A DNA stretch of 64,000 nt from contig CAZCZI010000029.1 in assembly GCA_964503045.1 (NCBI GenBank), positions 17,354-81,353 of the forward strand, in the 5' to 3' direction. Within the stretch, counting starts at the first letter, position 1, and each line of letters begins with the position of its first letter. The stretch comes from CAYZJR01 sp964503045. GTDB lineage: Bacteria; Cyanobacteriota; Vampirovibrionia; Obscuribacterales; Obscuribacteraceae. The notes beneath the pieces were generated by a model. The model worked only from the letters and a program-made list of their open reading frames with translations, was not told where the DNA came from and did not search any database. Shown one piece after another: positions 34,823-42,882 of this stretch. The translations under genes and the position numbers were made by a program.

Positions 34823-37120
34823 ATGCGCCTGCTAATCCTACAAGATAGTTCAGACTTGACCGAAACCATGGTAGCAAGTCTAAGCAAATTCGGATTCGAA
34901 GCTACTGTTGCTGTTTCTGTTGATCGAGTCGCTGAAATTTTAGAAGAATCGCAGTTTGACGTGATTCTTATGGTAATTTCGCAAGAACTCAATACCGGAC
35001 TAGAACTGGTCAAGCAACTGTGCAAAGTGGCTCCCGACGTGCCCAAAGTCACTCTTTCTGTTCATTGCGATCCTGCAATTGCGCTCGATTTTATCAAGTG
35101 TGGCACACAAGACTACCTAGTCACCAAGAATCAAAGTGACGAATCAATCAGCCTGTCTTTGCTTTTTGCGATTGAAAGACATCGCGCTTCACAGAAGCAA
35201 AGGGAAAGGGATCTCCGCATGATGGCAGCCCTTGAGTACTCGCATGATGCTTACATATCCGTCAACGCAGAGTGGTGTATCACCGAGTGGAACTCTCCAG
35301 CTGAACGAGCTTTCGGATTCAAGCGAGACGAGATGCTTGGGAAAAGCCTTTCACAAATTGTACCCGAACACTATCAAACACAGTTTATAACAGCACTGAA
35401 GCGCTATTTTGCAAAGCGACATGGGGACCTCCCCAAGGCTTCCACCGAAATAACAGCACAACATCGCTCCGGAAGCTCATTTCCAGCCGAATGTACCGTA
35501 ATTCGAGTCAAGCATGGTACGGAAATCGTCTATTGCACTTTTGTGCATGACATTAGTAAATCGAAGAAGTCGACCGACGAATTAGCGCGCAGAGTTCAGG
35601 AGCAAACAGAGAAACTCACAAGGAGCAATGAAGAGTTAAAGCAGTTTGCAAAAATTGCTTCGCATGACTTACAAGAGCCACTTCGGGCCGTACAAGGATT
35701 CGCAAATTTGCTCGCGGAAGCAACGGCGGGACAACTTGACGACAACTGCAAGGACTTCATCAATTACATCCTTGACGGCATCCGCCGAATGCAACAACTA
35801 ATTCAATCGATCCTAGTTCACTCTCAAATCGACACCACAATCGATATCACTCGCGTCACGGACTGCAACGATGTGATTCGAGAGGTGTCAGCCAACATGC
35901 GCGACTCATTCGAAGAATCGGGTGCAACGTTGGACGCTCACATTCTTCCGGAAGTTGCAGTTGAAAGATCTCAATTGGTTCAACTCTTTCAAAATCTCAT
36001 CAGTAACTCAATCAGGTACCGGAGCGACGAGCCCCCGGTAATTTCGATTGCAGCAGAACAGTCCTTGAATCAATGGTTGTTTTCAGTTCGAGACAACGGA
36101 ATTGGAGTCGAACCTCAATATGCAGACAAAATATTTGAGATGTTCTCGCGACTTCACGCAAAAGGGAAATACCCGGGCACTGGAATTGGACTGGCGATTT
36201 GCAAACGAATAATAACGTTGCATGGAGGCAACATTTGGATCGACTCGAAATCTGGGCAAGGTGCCAACTTCATGTTCACCCTTCCCGCTACCAAAACGAA
36301 GAGGAATAGGAAAATGAAGGACCGAATAGAAATATTGTTGGTTGAGGATACACCGTCGGACGTCAGGTTGACTCAAGAGGCGCTCAAACGCACGGCTCTT
36401 GAATATGCATTGACTGTCGTAAACGATGGCGTTGAAGCAATGGACTACCTCAACAGCCTGAAAGAGTCAGCTGATTTCGAACTGCCGCACATTATTCTTC
36501 TTGATCTCAACATGCCTCGAAAGAATGGACATGAGGTACTCGAAGAGATAAAGAACGATTCGGTGCTCAAATCGATACCAGTAATTCTGCTAACAGTTTC
36601 GGAACGCGATGAAGATGTTTCGCAAGCGCTGGAATTGAAAATGAATTATTACCTTGCCAAACCGGTAACATCTCAAAAGATCGCGGCGCTCATTAAGGGA
36701 TTGGCTGAGTTGCACAACGATGAAGCTGATGACTTCATATTTTCGGATGAGGAAGCGCACGTCCGATTGGTGTTGGCAGGAAATCCACACACCTCGTTGA
36801 TTGCACTCAAAAAGCTGGCCGATGATCCGCGCGAACGCGTACGATGCAGGCTGGCTGAAAACGCAAATCTCTCCGAGGAGCTGCAGTTCAAGTTAGCCGG
36901 CGACTCTCAGCCAGACGTACGAATCAGTCTTTGCGAAAACAAAAATTTGAGCGCAAAAGTCATCGAAAAGTTAGCGGTCGACGAATCGGTTGATGTGCGC
37001 TTGGCCGTCTCTCAATCGCCGTGTGCTACAACCGCAATTCTTACGGCAATGGCAAACGATGAAAACGTGTTCGTATCGGACAGCGCAAAACAGTCACTAA
37101 GTGCTGCTCGATCGAAATGA
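34823..37120 (+). CDS. hybrid histidine kinase: pseudo-receiver, PAS, kinase, receiver, LRV repeats
   Basis: A 765-residue cytosolic signalling protein. Residues 1-125 have a receiver fold, but the phospho-acceptor Asp is Val51 (DVILMV) and one acidic residue is lost (LQDSSD), so it is a pseudo-receiver. A PAS domain (about 133-245) follows. HisKA carries ASHDLQEPLRAVQGF with phospho-His281. HATPase has NLISNSIRYR, DNGIGV and GTGIGLAICKR. A true receiver (about 505-635) has LLVEDTPSD, Asp561 in LLDLNMP, and LAKPV, closest in style to cyanobacterial Rcp1 receivers. Residues about 645-760 form four or five LRV-type repeats of about 26 residues (VRLVLAGNPHTSL, VRCRLAENANLS, VRISLCENKNLS). Start ATG has AAGGA upstream. 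Confidence 0.9.
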   Translation: MRLLILQDSSDLTETMVASLSKFGFEATVAVSVDRVAEILEESQFDVILMVISQELNTGLELVKQLCKVAPDVPKVTLSVHCDPAIALDFIKCGTQDYLVTKNQSDESISLSLLFAIERHRASQKQRERDLRMMAALEYSHDAYISVNAEWCITEWNSPAERAFGFKRDEMLGKSLSQIVPEHYQTQFITALKRYFAKRHGDLPKASTEITAQHRSGSSFPAECTVIRVKHGTEIVYCTFVHDISKSKKSTDELARRVQEQTEKLTRSNEELKQFAKIASHDLQEPLRAVQGFANLLAEATAGQLDDNCKDFINYILDGIRRMQQLIQSILVHSQIDTTIDITRVTDCNDVIREVSANMRDSFEESGATLDAHILPEVAVERSQLVQLFQNLISNSIRYRSDEPPVISIAAEQSLNQWLFSVRDNGIGVEPQYADKIFEMFSRLHAKGKYPGTGIGLAICKRIITLHGGNIWIDSKSGQGANFMFTLPATKTKRNRKMKDRIEILLVEDTPSDVRLTQEALKRTALEYALTVVNDGVEAMDYLNSLKESADFELPHIILLDLNMPRKNGHEVLEEIKNDSVLKSIPVILLTVSERDEDVSQALELKMNYYLAKPVTSQKIAALIKGLAELHNDEADDFIFSDEEAHVRLVLAGNPHTSLIALKKLADDPRERVRCRLAENANLSEELQFKLAGDSQPDVRISLCENKNLSAKVIEKLAVDESVDVRLAVSQSPCATTAILTAMANDENVFVSDSAKQSLSAARSK

Positions 37121-37198
37121 TAAGAGCAAAGCACAAGACCGGAATGCATTCCGAGGCACCACATATAGTGCCACAACATACAGCAGCGAATTGTTTAA

Positions 37199-37804
37199 CT
37201 ACGATCGCAGAGATTTGACGTAATCGGGTTTGAGCCACTCACCAAGGATCGCTGAAACTATTTGTCCAGCACGATCTCGCGCAATCGTTGGGTCTACTTC
37301 CGACGAAACCTTCAGCGGATTTCCATACACATACTTCGTACTAAAAATCATTTCGCAAAGAGTGCCCTTCTCTTTGGCCGAAAACAGCTCGTATGAACCC
37401 TTTGAATGATTCAACGTGCAAACACGAGGTAAGACACCATCTCTTCGAAACTCACCGACGCACTCGTACAAAGCGAGTATTTCGTCCGACCCTCGATGCG
37501 CAACCTGCTCGCAAGGAAGCAGCTTCAGACCAACAAGGCTCGCATTGAGCACTTTCCACACTAGGCTTGGAAGAAGACTTGCAGCTTTTTTGAAGCTGGT
37601 TTCTGTGACCTCTTCCCTATTTCGGGCAGATCTGACTTCCAATCGAAAATTATTATTGCTGTCAGACTCCAGGCTTATCTCCAAAACCGTCGCAGGTGCA
37701 AGAGTATAGACTCGCCGCAGCGGCAAGTCCTTTTCCTTGACGATTTTGGCCATATCGTCTTTTATTCGGTCAAGGGTTTCACATGGTTGCATAATCGTCA
37801 GCAT
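37199..37804 (-). CDS. hypothetical cytosolic protein
   Basis: About 201 residues, not recognised. No signal peptide, membrane helix or repeated motif. Residues 1-90 alternate helix and strand (RIKDDMAKIVKEKDLPLRR, then VLEISLESDSNNNF), followed by a mixed domain with three scattered Cys. The ATG at 37804 is chosen because GGAGGTG lies directly upstream; the open frame extends 44 codons further without a plausible ribosome site. It runs divergently from no close gene and converges with the histidine kinase gene. Confidence 0.5.
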   Translation of the reverse strand: MLTIMQPCETLDRIKDDMAKIVKEKDLPLRRVYTLAPATVLEISLESDSNNNFRLEVRSARNREEVTETSFKKAASLLPSLVWKVLNASLVGLKLLPCEQVAHRGSDEILALYECVGEFRRDGVLPRVCTLNHSKGSYELFSAKEKGTLCEMIFSTKYVYGNPLKVSSEVDPTIARDRAGQIVSAILGEWLKPDYVKSLRS

Positions 37805-37988
37805 TCGCACCTCCAGAATTACTCGCAAAAAAGGAAATCGAGCTCTCCTCGGGTTGCGCTTAACCTTAAGGACGCAAAAAGAATCGAACTGTTCCATTTC
37901 AAAATCCAGAACATGCAATCCATGCAGCAGCATCAATCACGGTGTCGCGCGCACACAGATTGCAAGATTCTATCTAGATATTGATCGC

Positions 37989-38240
37989 TTACCGATCTCG
38001 AGGTTTGGAAAGATTGACCGCAATCGCGCGTCCGTCGACGGAATATCCATTCAGGCTTTGAATAGCGGCCTCAGCTTCAGAGTCGGTACCCATCTCTACA
38101 AACGCAAAACCACGCTTACGACCACTGGCTCGATCGGTTGGAATCGCGACAGATACAACCTTTCCAGACTTAGCGAACAGCTCTTCAACGTCCGACTCAG
38201 TAAGGTTGAACGATAGGTTACCCACAAACAATTTTTTCAT
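37989..38240 (-). CDS. RRM RNA-binding protein, cyanobacterial Rbp type
   Basis: An 83-residue single RNA-recognition-motif protein. RNP2 is LFVGNLSF (residues 4-11) and RNP1 is RKRGFAFVEM (about 41-50), with the aromatic residues that stack on RNA bases all present. Single-RRM proteins with a short charged tail are abundant in cyanobacteria, where several are cold-induced or guide mRNAs to membranes. A GGAAG ribosome site precedes the start, and a hairpin in the 5' leader (38262-38294) may regulate it. Confidence 0.93.
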   Translation of the reverse strand: MKKLFVGNLSFNLTESDVEELFAKSGKVVSVAIPTDRASGRKRGFAFVEMGTDSEAEAAIQSLNGYSVDGRAIAVNLSKPRDR

Positions 38241-38261
38241 ATAACTTCCGATTAGCGTAAA

Positions 38262-38294
38262 TCCCCGGAAGAATTATTTCTTTCCGGAGGGGAC
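38262..38294 (-). promoter_or_regulatory. hairpin in the 5' leader of the RRM gene
   Basis: Read on the minus strand, CCGGAA and TTCCGG (on the plus strand CCGGAA 38265-38270 and TTCCGG 38282-38287) form a perfect 6-bp stem flanked by C-rich and G-rich runs that can extend it. It lies 22-54 nt upstream of the RRM start codon. Not followed by a U-run, so more likely a leader structure than a terminator. The remaining intergenic DNA up to 38629 shows no gene. Confidence 0.45.
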
Positions 38295-38629
38295 TCTCTA
38301 ACTACGTAGTCCCATAGTGATTATCTCATACTTTACAAAGAAACGCAACAAACACTTAACTTCAGCAAATATCACATACGGTGACACACCAAATATGGTG
38401 CGAAACTTCAGCTCGATTCCCATACTCAATCGACCCAAAGGCTAAGGTCTTTAGCGGGGCGACCGAGGCACCGCATGCGGCGGCAAGCAAGTCCAGAAAT
38501 TACACTGACGTTGCTTGCAATAGCGCTCGTGCACGTATTTCCGACTGATGCAATCCCACCCTGAAAGACGAGGTTTGTCGCGCGTTCCGCTCAACATGAT
38601 CTCGACGATCATTGTTGAAACGTTCACCT
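38295..38629. other. intergenic region between RRM gene and membrane protein gene
   Basis: No coding region is supported in these 335 bp. They should hold the RRM gene promoter and the 3' end of the leftward membrane protein transcript. The one notable element is the dyad CACCAAATATGGTG at 38387-38400, which recurs with one change at 20437-20450 in front of the HipA-like gene. Confidence 0.5.
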
Positions 38630-39124
38630 CTATTTGTGGCCCAAGAATATGGCAGTGTATGCAATGACATGGCTGACACCAAACATCACTGCATAAGAAC
38701 CGATCAATCCGATTACCCACATACCAAAGGCCTTGCCGAAGCCAACATCCGGCAGCGGAGAACCCTCTGGATTCTCCAAAAAGCTAATCAATTGTCCAAC
38801 GGTCAATTTGATTCCACCAAAGAGGTTATTAGCAATAATTGCAGGAGACCAAATGAATCCCCATGGAATACCCCACCACCCAAATAGCAGTGTGAGCAAC
38901 GTGTAGGTTGCGACTGTGCGCTTCTGCTCTGGAGTACCCATGAGCAAAAACGACGATCGCTTTTTCGATGTGAGTATAAGTATGGAGTAACACAACTCAT
39001 ACTGCGTAACGACAGAATCAACCGTCACTCTTTCGCCATTAAACATGGCAGAACCATCTCTAATCGCTTGAAGATTTAGCGCAAGCCAATTGACGAAGGA
39101 TTCACTCGAGTCGGTGTTGCCCAT
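38630..39124 (-). CDS. small membrane protein of unknown function
   Basis: A 164-residue protein with a soluble N-terminal part (about 1-65) and two or three hydrophobic segments: about 75-100 (TLLTLLFGWWGIPWGFIWSP) and 130-160 (GMWVIGLIGSYAVMFGVSHV). The pattern KRTVATYTLLTLLFGWWGIPWG is frequent in bacterial membrane proteins that follow a zinc-ribbon or DUF-type soluble head, but here no cysteine cluster is present. Start ATG has no strong ribosome site (GGAGAATTG). Function unknown. Confidence 0.5.
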   Translation of the reverse strand: MGNTDSSESFVNWLALNLQAIRDGSAMFNGERVTVDSVVTQYELCYSILILTSKKRSSFLLMGTPEQKRTVATYTLLTLLFGWWGIPWGFIWSPAIIANNLFGGIKLTVGQLISFLENPEGSPLPDVGFGKAFGMWVIGLIGSYAVMFGVSHVIAYTAIFLGHK

Positions 39125-39317
39125 AACAATTCTCCATAGTTACAGCAGTACCAAATTATAACCGCATGAAGCACATAAACCTCCGGCTTGGCACTTTAGG
39201 GGCTTTGTGCCGGAATGTTGCCGGAATTTGGAACCACCTTTGCCAAACTGTCTCGATAGGCTATTTGCATCGGCAGCACCCAGCCCTGAACTGCGGCCAT
39301 ACATCTCGGAGGACGCT

Positions 39318-40076
39318 ATGCCCCTAAACGACTCCATCCAACAGTCAGATTCAGTTGGAAAGCAGCAGCATAATGCAGAATCATCCTTTGTAAGCAGCAT
39401 CTCGCATGCTGACTGGCGCAGCTTAGTAACGGGACATCATACGGGCTCACACGAGCCAAACTGGCTTCCATCCGGGAAGTTTCTACTTGCAAGTGAAAAA
39501 GGGACGTCGCATCCAGAACAAAAACAACATTCGCACGACAAACCAGAACCACAAGAGAACAAACAAAAACTTGAGCAGCAAGAAAAAGATCGCCAGCTCA
39601 AGCACTTCGAGAATGGATTTGATGAAGATTCCCCAATTCACTCAAAAGGTCTCAGCCGAGTGGTGGACGAGTTCAATCATCTTTTGGGTGGTGGGCCGAA
39701 GGTCGGCGACAAAGTCATAGCCAACGTCATGAGACACCTCACTCCGCAAGAGCAAGCAGAATTCAGCAAAGAGCTCGCAGATGGTGTCAAGGGTATGACT
39801 CCAGGAATCGGAGGTCTGATTGCAGGACTTGGACATCACGACGCTATTGTGATGAACAAGATCACCGAAAGAGTCGCCGCAGAAGAACAAAGAATCGCAG
39901 ACAAGGTGCGCAGCGGCATGTCGCAAGCAGATAGAGATCAATTAGATCGAGAAAGAATCGACTACGAAAAACATCATTCCGAAAAATCTATCTTTGGACG
40001 CCACAAGGTCAGTCCAAAAATGAAAGAGTTTCAGGAGAAAGTCGCTAAAGCCGTTGACCAGGAGTACAGTTACTAG
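39318..40076 (+). CDS. unknown protein, tandem paralogue A
   Basis: About 252 residues, hydrophilic, no signal peptide. N-terminal motif ISHADWRSL then NWLPSGKFLL; middle region charged and helical with GDKVIANVMRHLTPQEQ; C-terminal motif MSQADRDQLDRERIDYE and finally MKEFQEKVAKAVDQ. All four blocks recur in the next gene, so the two arose by duplication. Start ATG 39318 is preceded by GGAGGA; upstream in-frame codons lack a ribosome site. A glycine-rich hydrophobic stretch (GMTPGIGGLIAGLGHH) interrupts the helices and is absent in paralogue B. Function unknown. Confidence 0.6.
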   Translation: MPLNDSIQQSDSVGKQQHNAESSFVSSISHADWRSLVTGHHTGSHEPNWLPSGKFLLASEKGTSHPEQKQHSHDKPEPQENKQKLEQQEKDRQLKHFENGFDEDSPIHSKGLSRVVDEFNHLLGGGPKVGDKVIANVMRHLTPQEQAEFSKELADGVKGMTPGIGGLIAGLGHHDAIVMNKITERVAAEEQRIADKVRSGMSQADRDQLDRERIDYEKHHSEKSIFGRHKVSPKMKEFQEKVAKAVDQEYSY

Positions 40077-40275
40077 CCCCCAACCAATATCCATAAAACA
40101 TCCAAGTTGTTCGTTTCCAAAAAATTTCACGACTTTGCCACCACTGATGTCTAATATCCGAACATCGCCACCAGTTACCAACCAAATTTCAGTTTCGCAA
40201 CAAGCGTGTTTCAGCGCACCTGCGAAACGAACAGCTTTCAATTTCAACTATCTCCATTCTTGCTCGGAGGCAAAA

Positions 40276-41055
40276 ATGACTATTTCGCATGCTCTCAATG
40301 ATTGCCATGTTTCTGATGATAGTTCAAAGAAACAACTCGTCCCCGATCTGCATTTGTTGAGCGGAGTAGGTAATGCAGATTGGCGAAAAATACATGGAAT
40401 CACAGGCATGAAGGGTGCAGACAAAGATCCAAGCTGGCTGCCTTCCGGAATAGAAATTCTTGGTTGCGGTAAAGACGAGTCTCCATTTTCGGGCATGGGT
40501 GACAGACAATTTGGTCTGCCTCGACATGGGTTTCAACCGGATGAAAACGGAATGGATCAAAAAGCTGTAAGCCGCTCGGAGAGTACGCTTGGAAAGGCTT
40601 GGGATGAGGTGAAAAGCATTTTCGGTTTTGGTGAAACCGTTGCCGATCGCGTGAAGGAAGGCGTTGAAAAAAGAATGTCACCAGCCGAACAAGAACAACT
40701 GCATAAAGAAGAACGCGAGTATGAAAATCGTCGATTGCAGTGGATGACTCAATCCACTCTCAACCCAGGTCCAATGCCCGATGTAAACGACTACCCGATG
40801 ATAGCGAAACGCGATCAAATGGTGCGAGATGCCGAGCAGCAAATCGTCAGACAAGTTCGCGACAACATGTCTGCGTCAGATCGTGAATTGCTCGATCGAG
40901 ACAGACAAGAGTACGAAAGAAAGTGGGATGAATACACGACCATAACTAATCCATATGGAACAGGTGAAGGTTTCAGACCAGCGCCAAAACCAAGCGCGCA
41001 AATGAAAGCGTTTCAAGAACGCGTTGCAAAAGCCGTAGAACAGTTTGATTCTTAA
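40276..41055 (+). CDS. unknown protein, tandem paralogue B
   Basis: About 259 residues, the second copy of the pair. Shared blocks: VGNADWRKI and SWLPSGIEIL near the N-terminus, ADRVKEGVEKRMSPAEQEQL in the middle, MSASDRELLDRDRQEYE and MKAFQERVAKAVEQ at the C-terminus. It lacks the glycine-rich stretch of copy A and has its own insert with prolines and GEGFRPAPKP. Start ATG 40276 has GGAGG 5 nt upstream; the long in-frame upstream extension overlaps copy A and is not credible. The 199-bp gap suggests separate expression or a leader. Function unknown. Confidence 0.6.
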   Translation: MTISHALNDCHVSDDSSKKQLVPDLHLLSGVGNADWRKIHGITGMKGADKDPSWLPSGIEILGCGKDESPFSGMGDRQFGLPRHGFQPDENGMDQKAVSRSESTLGKAWDEVKSIFGFGETVADRVKEGVEKRMSPAEQEQLHKEEREYENRRLQWMTQSTLNPGPMPDVNDYPMIAKRDQMVRDAEQQIVRQVRDNMSASDRELLDRDRQEYERKWDEYTTITNPYGTGEGFRPAPKPSAQMKAFQERVAKAVEQFDS

Positions 41056-41064
41056 GTAGAGGCC

Positions 41065-42066
41065 TTAAGTGGAAACTTTGCCGCTTCCAACCAAGTGTTG
41101 AACGACCGACTCTCTCCAATCCTTGCGTGAGACGTTACCGCCGCAAACGACGAGCGCAACTCTTTCTCTTGGTTTGAAGTCAATCATTTTCTTGCTCACT
41201 GCGGCCACAGCCGTCGCGGCAGCTCCCTCAATAAGCATTCCTTCTTGATCGAGAAATTCGAAGATAGTGGCGATGATATCCGCTTCATCGACAGCAATCC
41301 ATTCATCAACAAGCTCCTGCACCATCGAGAAAGTCACCGAGTCCTGTTCGATTTGCCCGGCAATGCTATCGGCAACGGTCTCTTGAGTCATCACTCGGAC
41401 GACGCGACCCTGATGCACAGACTGCTTCATTGTAGGCGCGTTGGCAGCAACAACCCCAACTATTCGAACATTCGGATTGAGCGTCTTGGCCACCAAGCCG
41501 ATTCCTGCTGCCAGTCCACCGCCACCCACCGGCACGATGATGGTTGAAACTTTGGGAACCGCCTCCACAATCTCCAGACCAACGGTTCCTTGTCCTGCAA
41601 TTACGAGATTGTTGTTGTAGGCGCTGACGTAATACCCCTTCTTCTCGCTAGCCATGCGCCGAGCGAAGCTCTCAGTGGCTTCCAGGTCGTCTCCATGCTG
41701 GATAATGCCTACACTATATAACGTCTCGAGTTTGCGTCTTTTCTCGGGCGGCGCGTTCACCGGCATACATATAGTTACTTCTCGCTCGGTGGCTTTGCCT
41801 GCCTCGGCTATTCCTAAGGCATGGTTTCCGATTGACGCGGTAAAGACTCGCGACATCTCTTTTTCTTTGCACCAGGTCAAAGCGTTGAGTGCACCTCGAA
41901 ACTTGAACGAGCCAGTCACCTGCAGGTTTTCAAGCTTCATCATGATTTCAGCGTGCGATATATCGCTGAGCCAAGTGCTTGTCTTAAGCGGTGTTGGGAT
42001 CACATAGCCCGACAAACGCTTTCTTGCCACAAGCACATCGCTGACGCTAACTCTCTCTTCTGCCAT
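41065..42066 (-). CDS. threonine dehydratase, catabolic-length
   Basis: A 333-residue PLP enzyme of fold type II. The PLP lysine is in GSFKFRGA (Lys55), followed by SIGNHALGIA (asparagine loop), the glycine-rich phosphate loop VPVGGGGLAAG, and a final serine-containing CGGNVS. It converts threonine to 2-oxobutyrate and ammonia (serine possibly also). The length lacks the C-terminal ACT-like regulatory domain of biosynthetic IlvA, so it resembles TdcB-type or short IlvA forms. Serine racemase is an alternative of the same fold. It converges with paralogue B across 9 bp. Confidence 0.88.
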   Translation of the reverse strand: MAEERVSVSDVLVARKRLSGYVIPTPLKTSTWLSDISHAEIMMKLENLQVTGSFKFRGALNALTWCKEKEMSRVFTASIGNHALGIAEAGKATEREVTICMPVNAPPEKRRKLETLYSVGIIQHGDDLEATESFARRMASEKKGYYVSAYNNNLVIAGQGTVGLEIVEAVPKVSTIIVPVGGGGLAAGIGLVAKTLNPNVRIVGVVAANAPTMKQSVHQGRVVRVMTQETVADSIAGQIEQDSVTFSMVQELVDEWIAVDEADIIATIFEFLDQEGMLIEGAAATAVAAVSKKMIDFKPRERVALVVCGGNVSRKDWRESVVQHLVGSGKVST

Positions 42067-42172
42067 TTAGCCTCTATCGCCGATCGAAATCGGCCACACC
42101 TAACGAACCAACAACACTGGTATACAACCATATACAACGATATACGCAATACAAAAGAATATCAGAGAGAAC

Positions 42173-42198
42173 AAAAAAACCCGAACCCCAGTGGTTCG
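42173..42198 (-). terminator. Rho-independent terminator of tRNA-Gly
   Basis: On the minus strand CGAACC and GGTTCG (plus coordinates 42193-42198 and 42182-42187) form a 6-bp stem, followed after GG by seven Ts (A-run at 42173-42179 on the plus strand). It lies about 40 bp downstream of the tRNA. Confidence 0.75.
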
Positions 42199-42239
42199 AG
42201 TCATTCATTATCTTGATTGCCCGGATTGCCGGGAAAAAA

Positions 42240-42313
42240 TGGAGCGGGTAGCGGGAATCGAACCCGCGTGTGCAGCTTGGAAGGCTGCCGTTCTACCATT
42301 GAACTACACCCGC
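42240..42313 (-). tRNA. tRNA-Gly (TCC)
   Basis: A 74-nt tRNA with encoded CCA. The acceptor stem is GCGGGTG/TACCCGC, the anticodon loop CTTCCAA gives anticodon TCC (complement of 42279-42281), and the T arm is CGGGTTCGATTCCCG. It decodes GGA and GGG. Confidence 0.97.
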
Positions 42314-42882
42314 GTACTGACCATCCTAACATATGACCCTTGATTTTTGGAAGGAAGCGCCAAGGCAGTGACTTTTACATCACTACCGTATAACGGCAGG
42401 TTGGAACGCAAAAAAAGAAGCCCTAGCATGCCAACTTCAAAACGCCCTGTAACACCTACTGACAAACCGCTTGCAGTGCCATTCTTCGTCGAGCTTGTGA
42501 AGTGGAATTGCTAATTTTTGAAGACGAAAGAAGTAGTCAAAGGTGTAACACACGGGTCAACATCGCATTCTCGGACGTCGAGGCCGGTTCTCAAGATTAG
42601 AGAGATATTGCCTGCCATCTGTTTACATGCACACAACTCTTTACATCTCACCGTTGAAGGTTGCCACTACGAGATGGTCTCCGGGCGCACGCTTGACAAC
42701 CGCGGCTTAACAATCAAAGGTTAGAGATTTCTGATAAATACACAAAACCACCGCTCTTAATTTGTCTTAGAGATCTTTTGGTGATACCGTACATATAAAG
42801 TCGGTTACAGGCACAAAGTTAACTCATCCGAGGAGCGCATGCTCTCTGGGTTTGAGATAATTTTGCATATGTAGGTGTCCCC
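42314..42882. other. intergenic region between tRNA-Gly and hisC
   Basis: A 569-bp stretch. A 68-codon open frame at 42518-42724 has no ribosome site and no protein-like pattern, so I do not call it a gene. The region should contain the tRNA promoter and the hisC promoter. No strong hairpin or repeat is evident. Confidence 0.5.

Noticed and set aside
42518..42724. A 68-codon open frame in the tRNA-Gly to hisC gap
   Set aside because: No ribosome site, no hydrophobic or domain pattern and unusual composition; likely chance.
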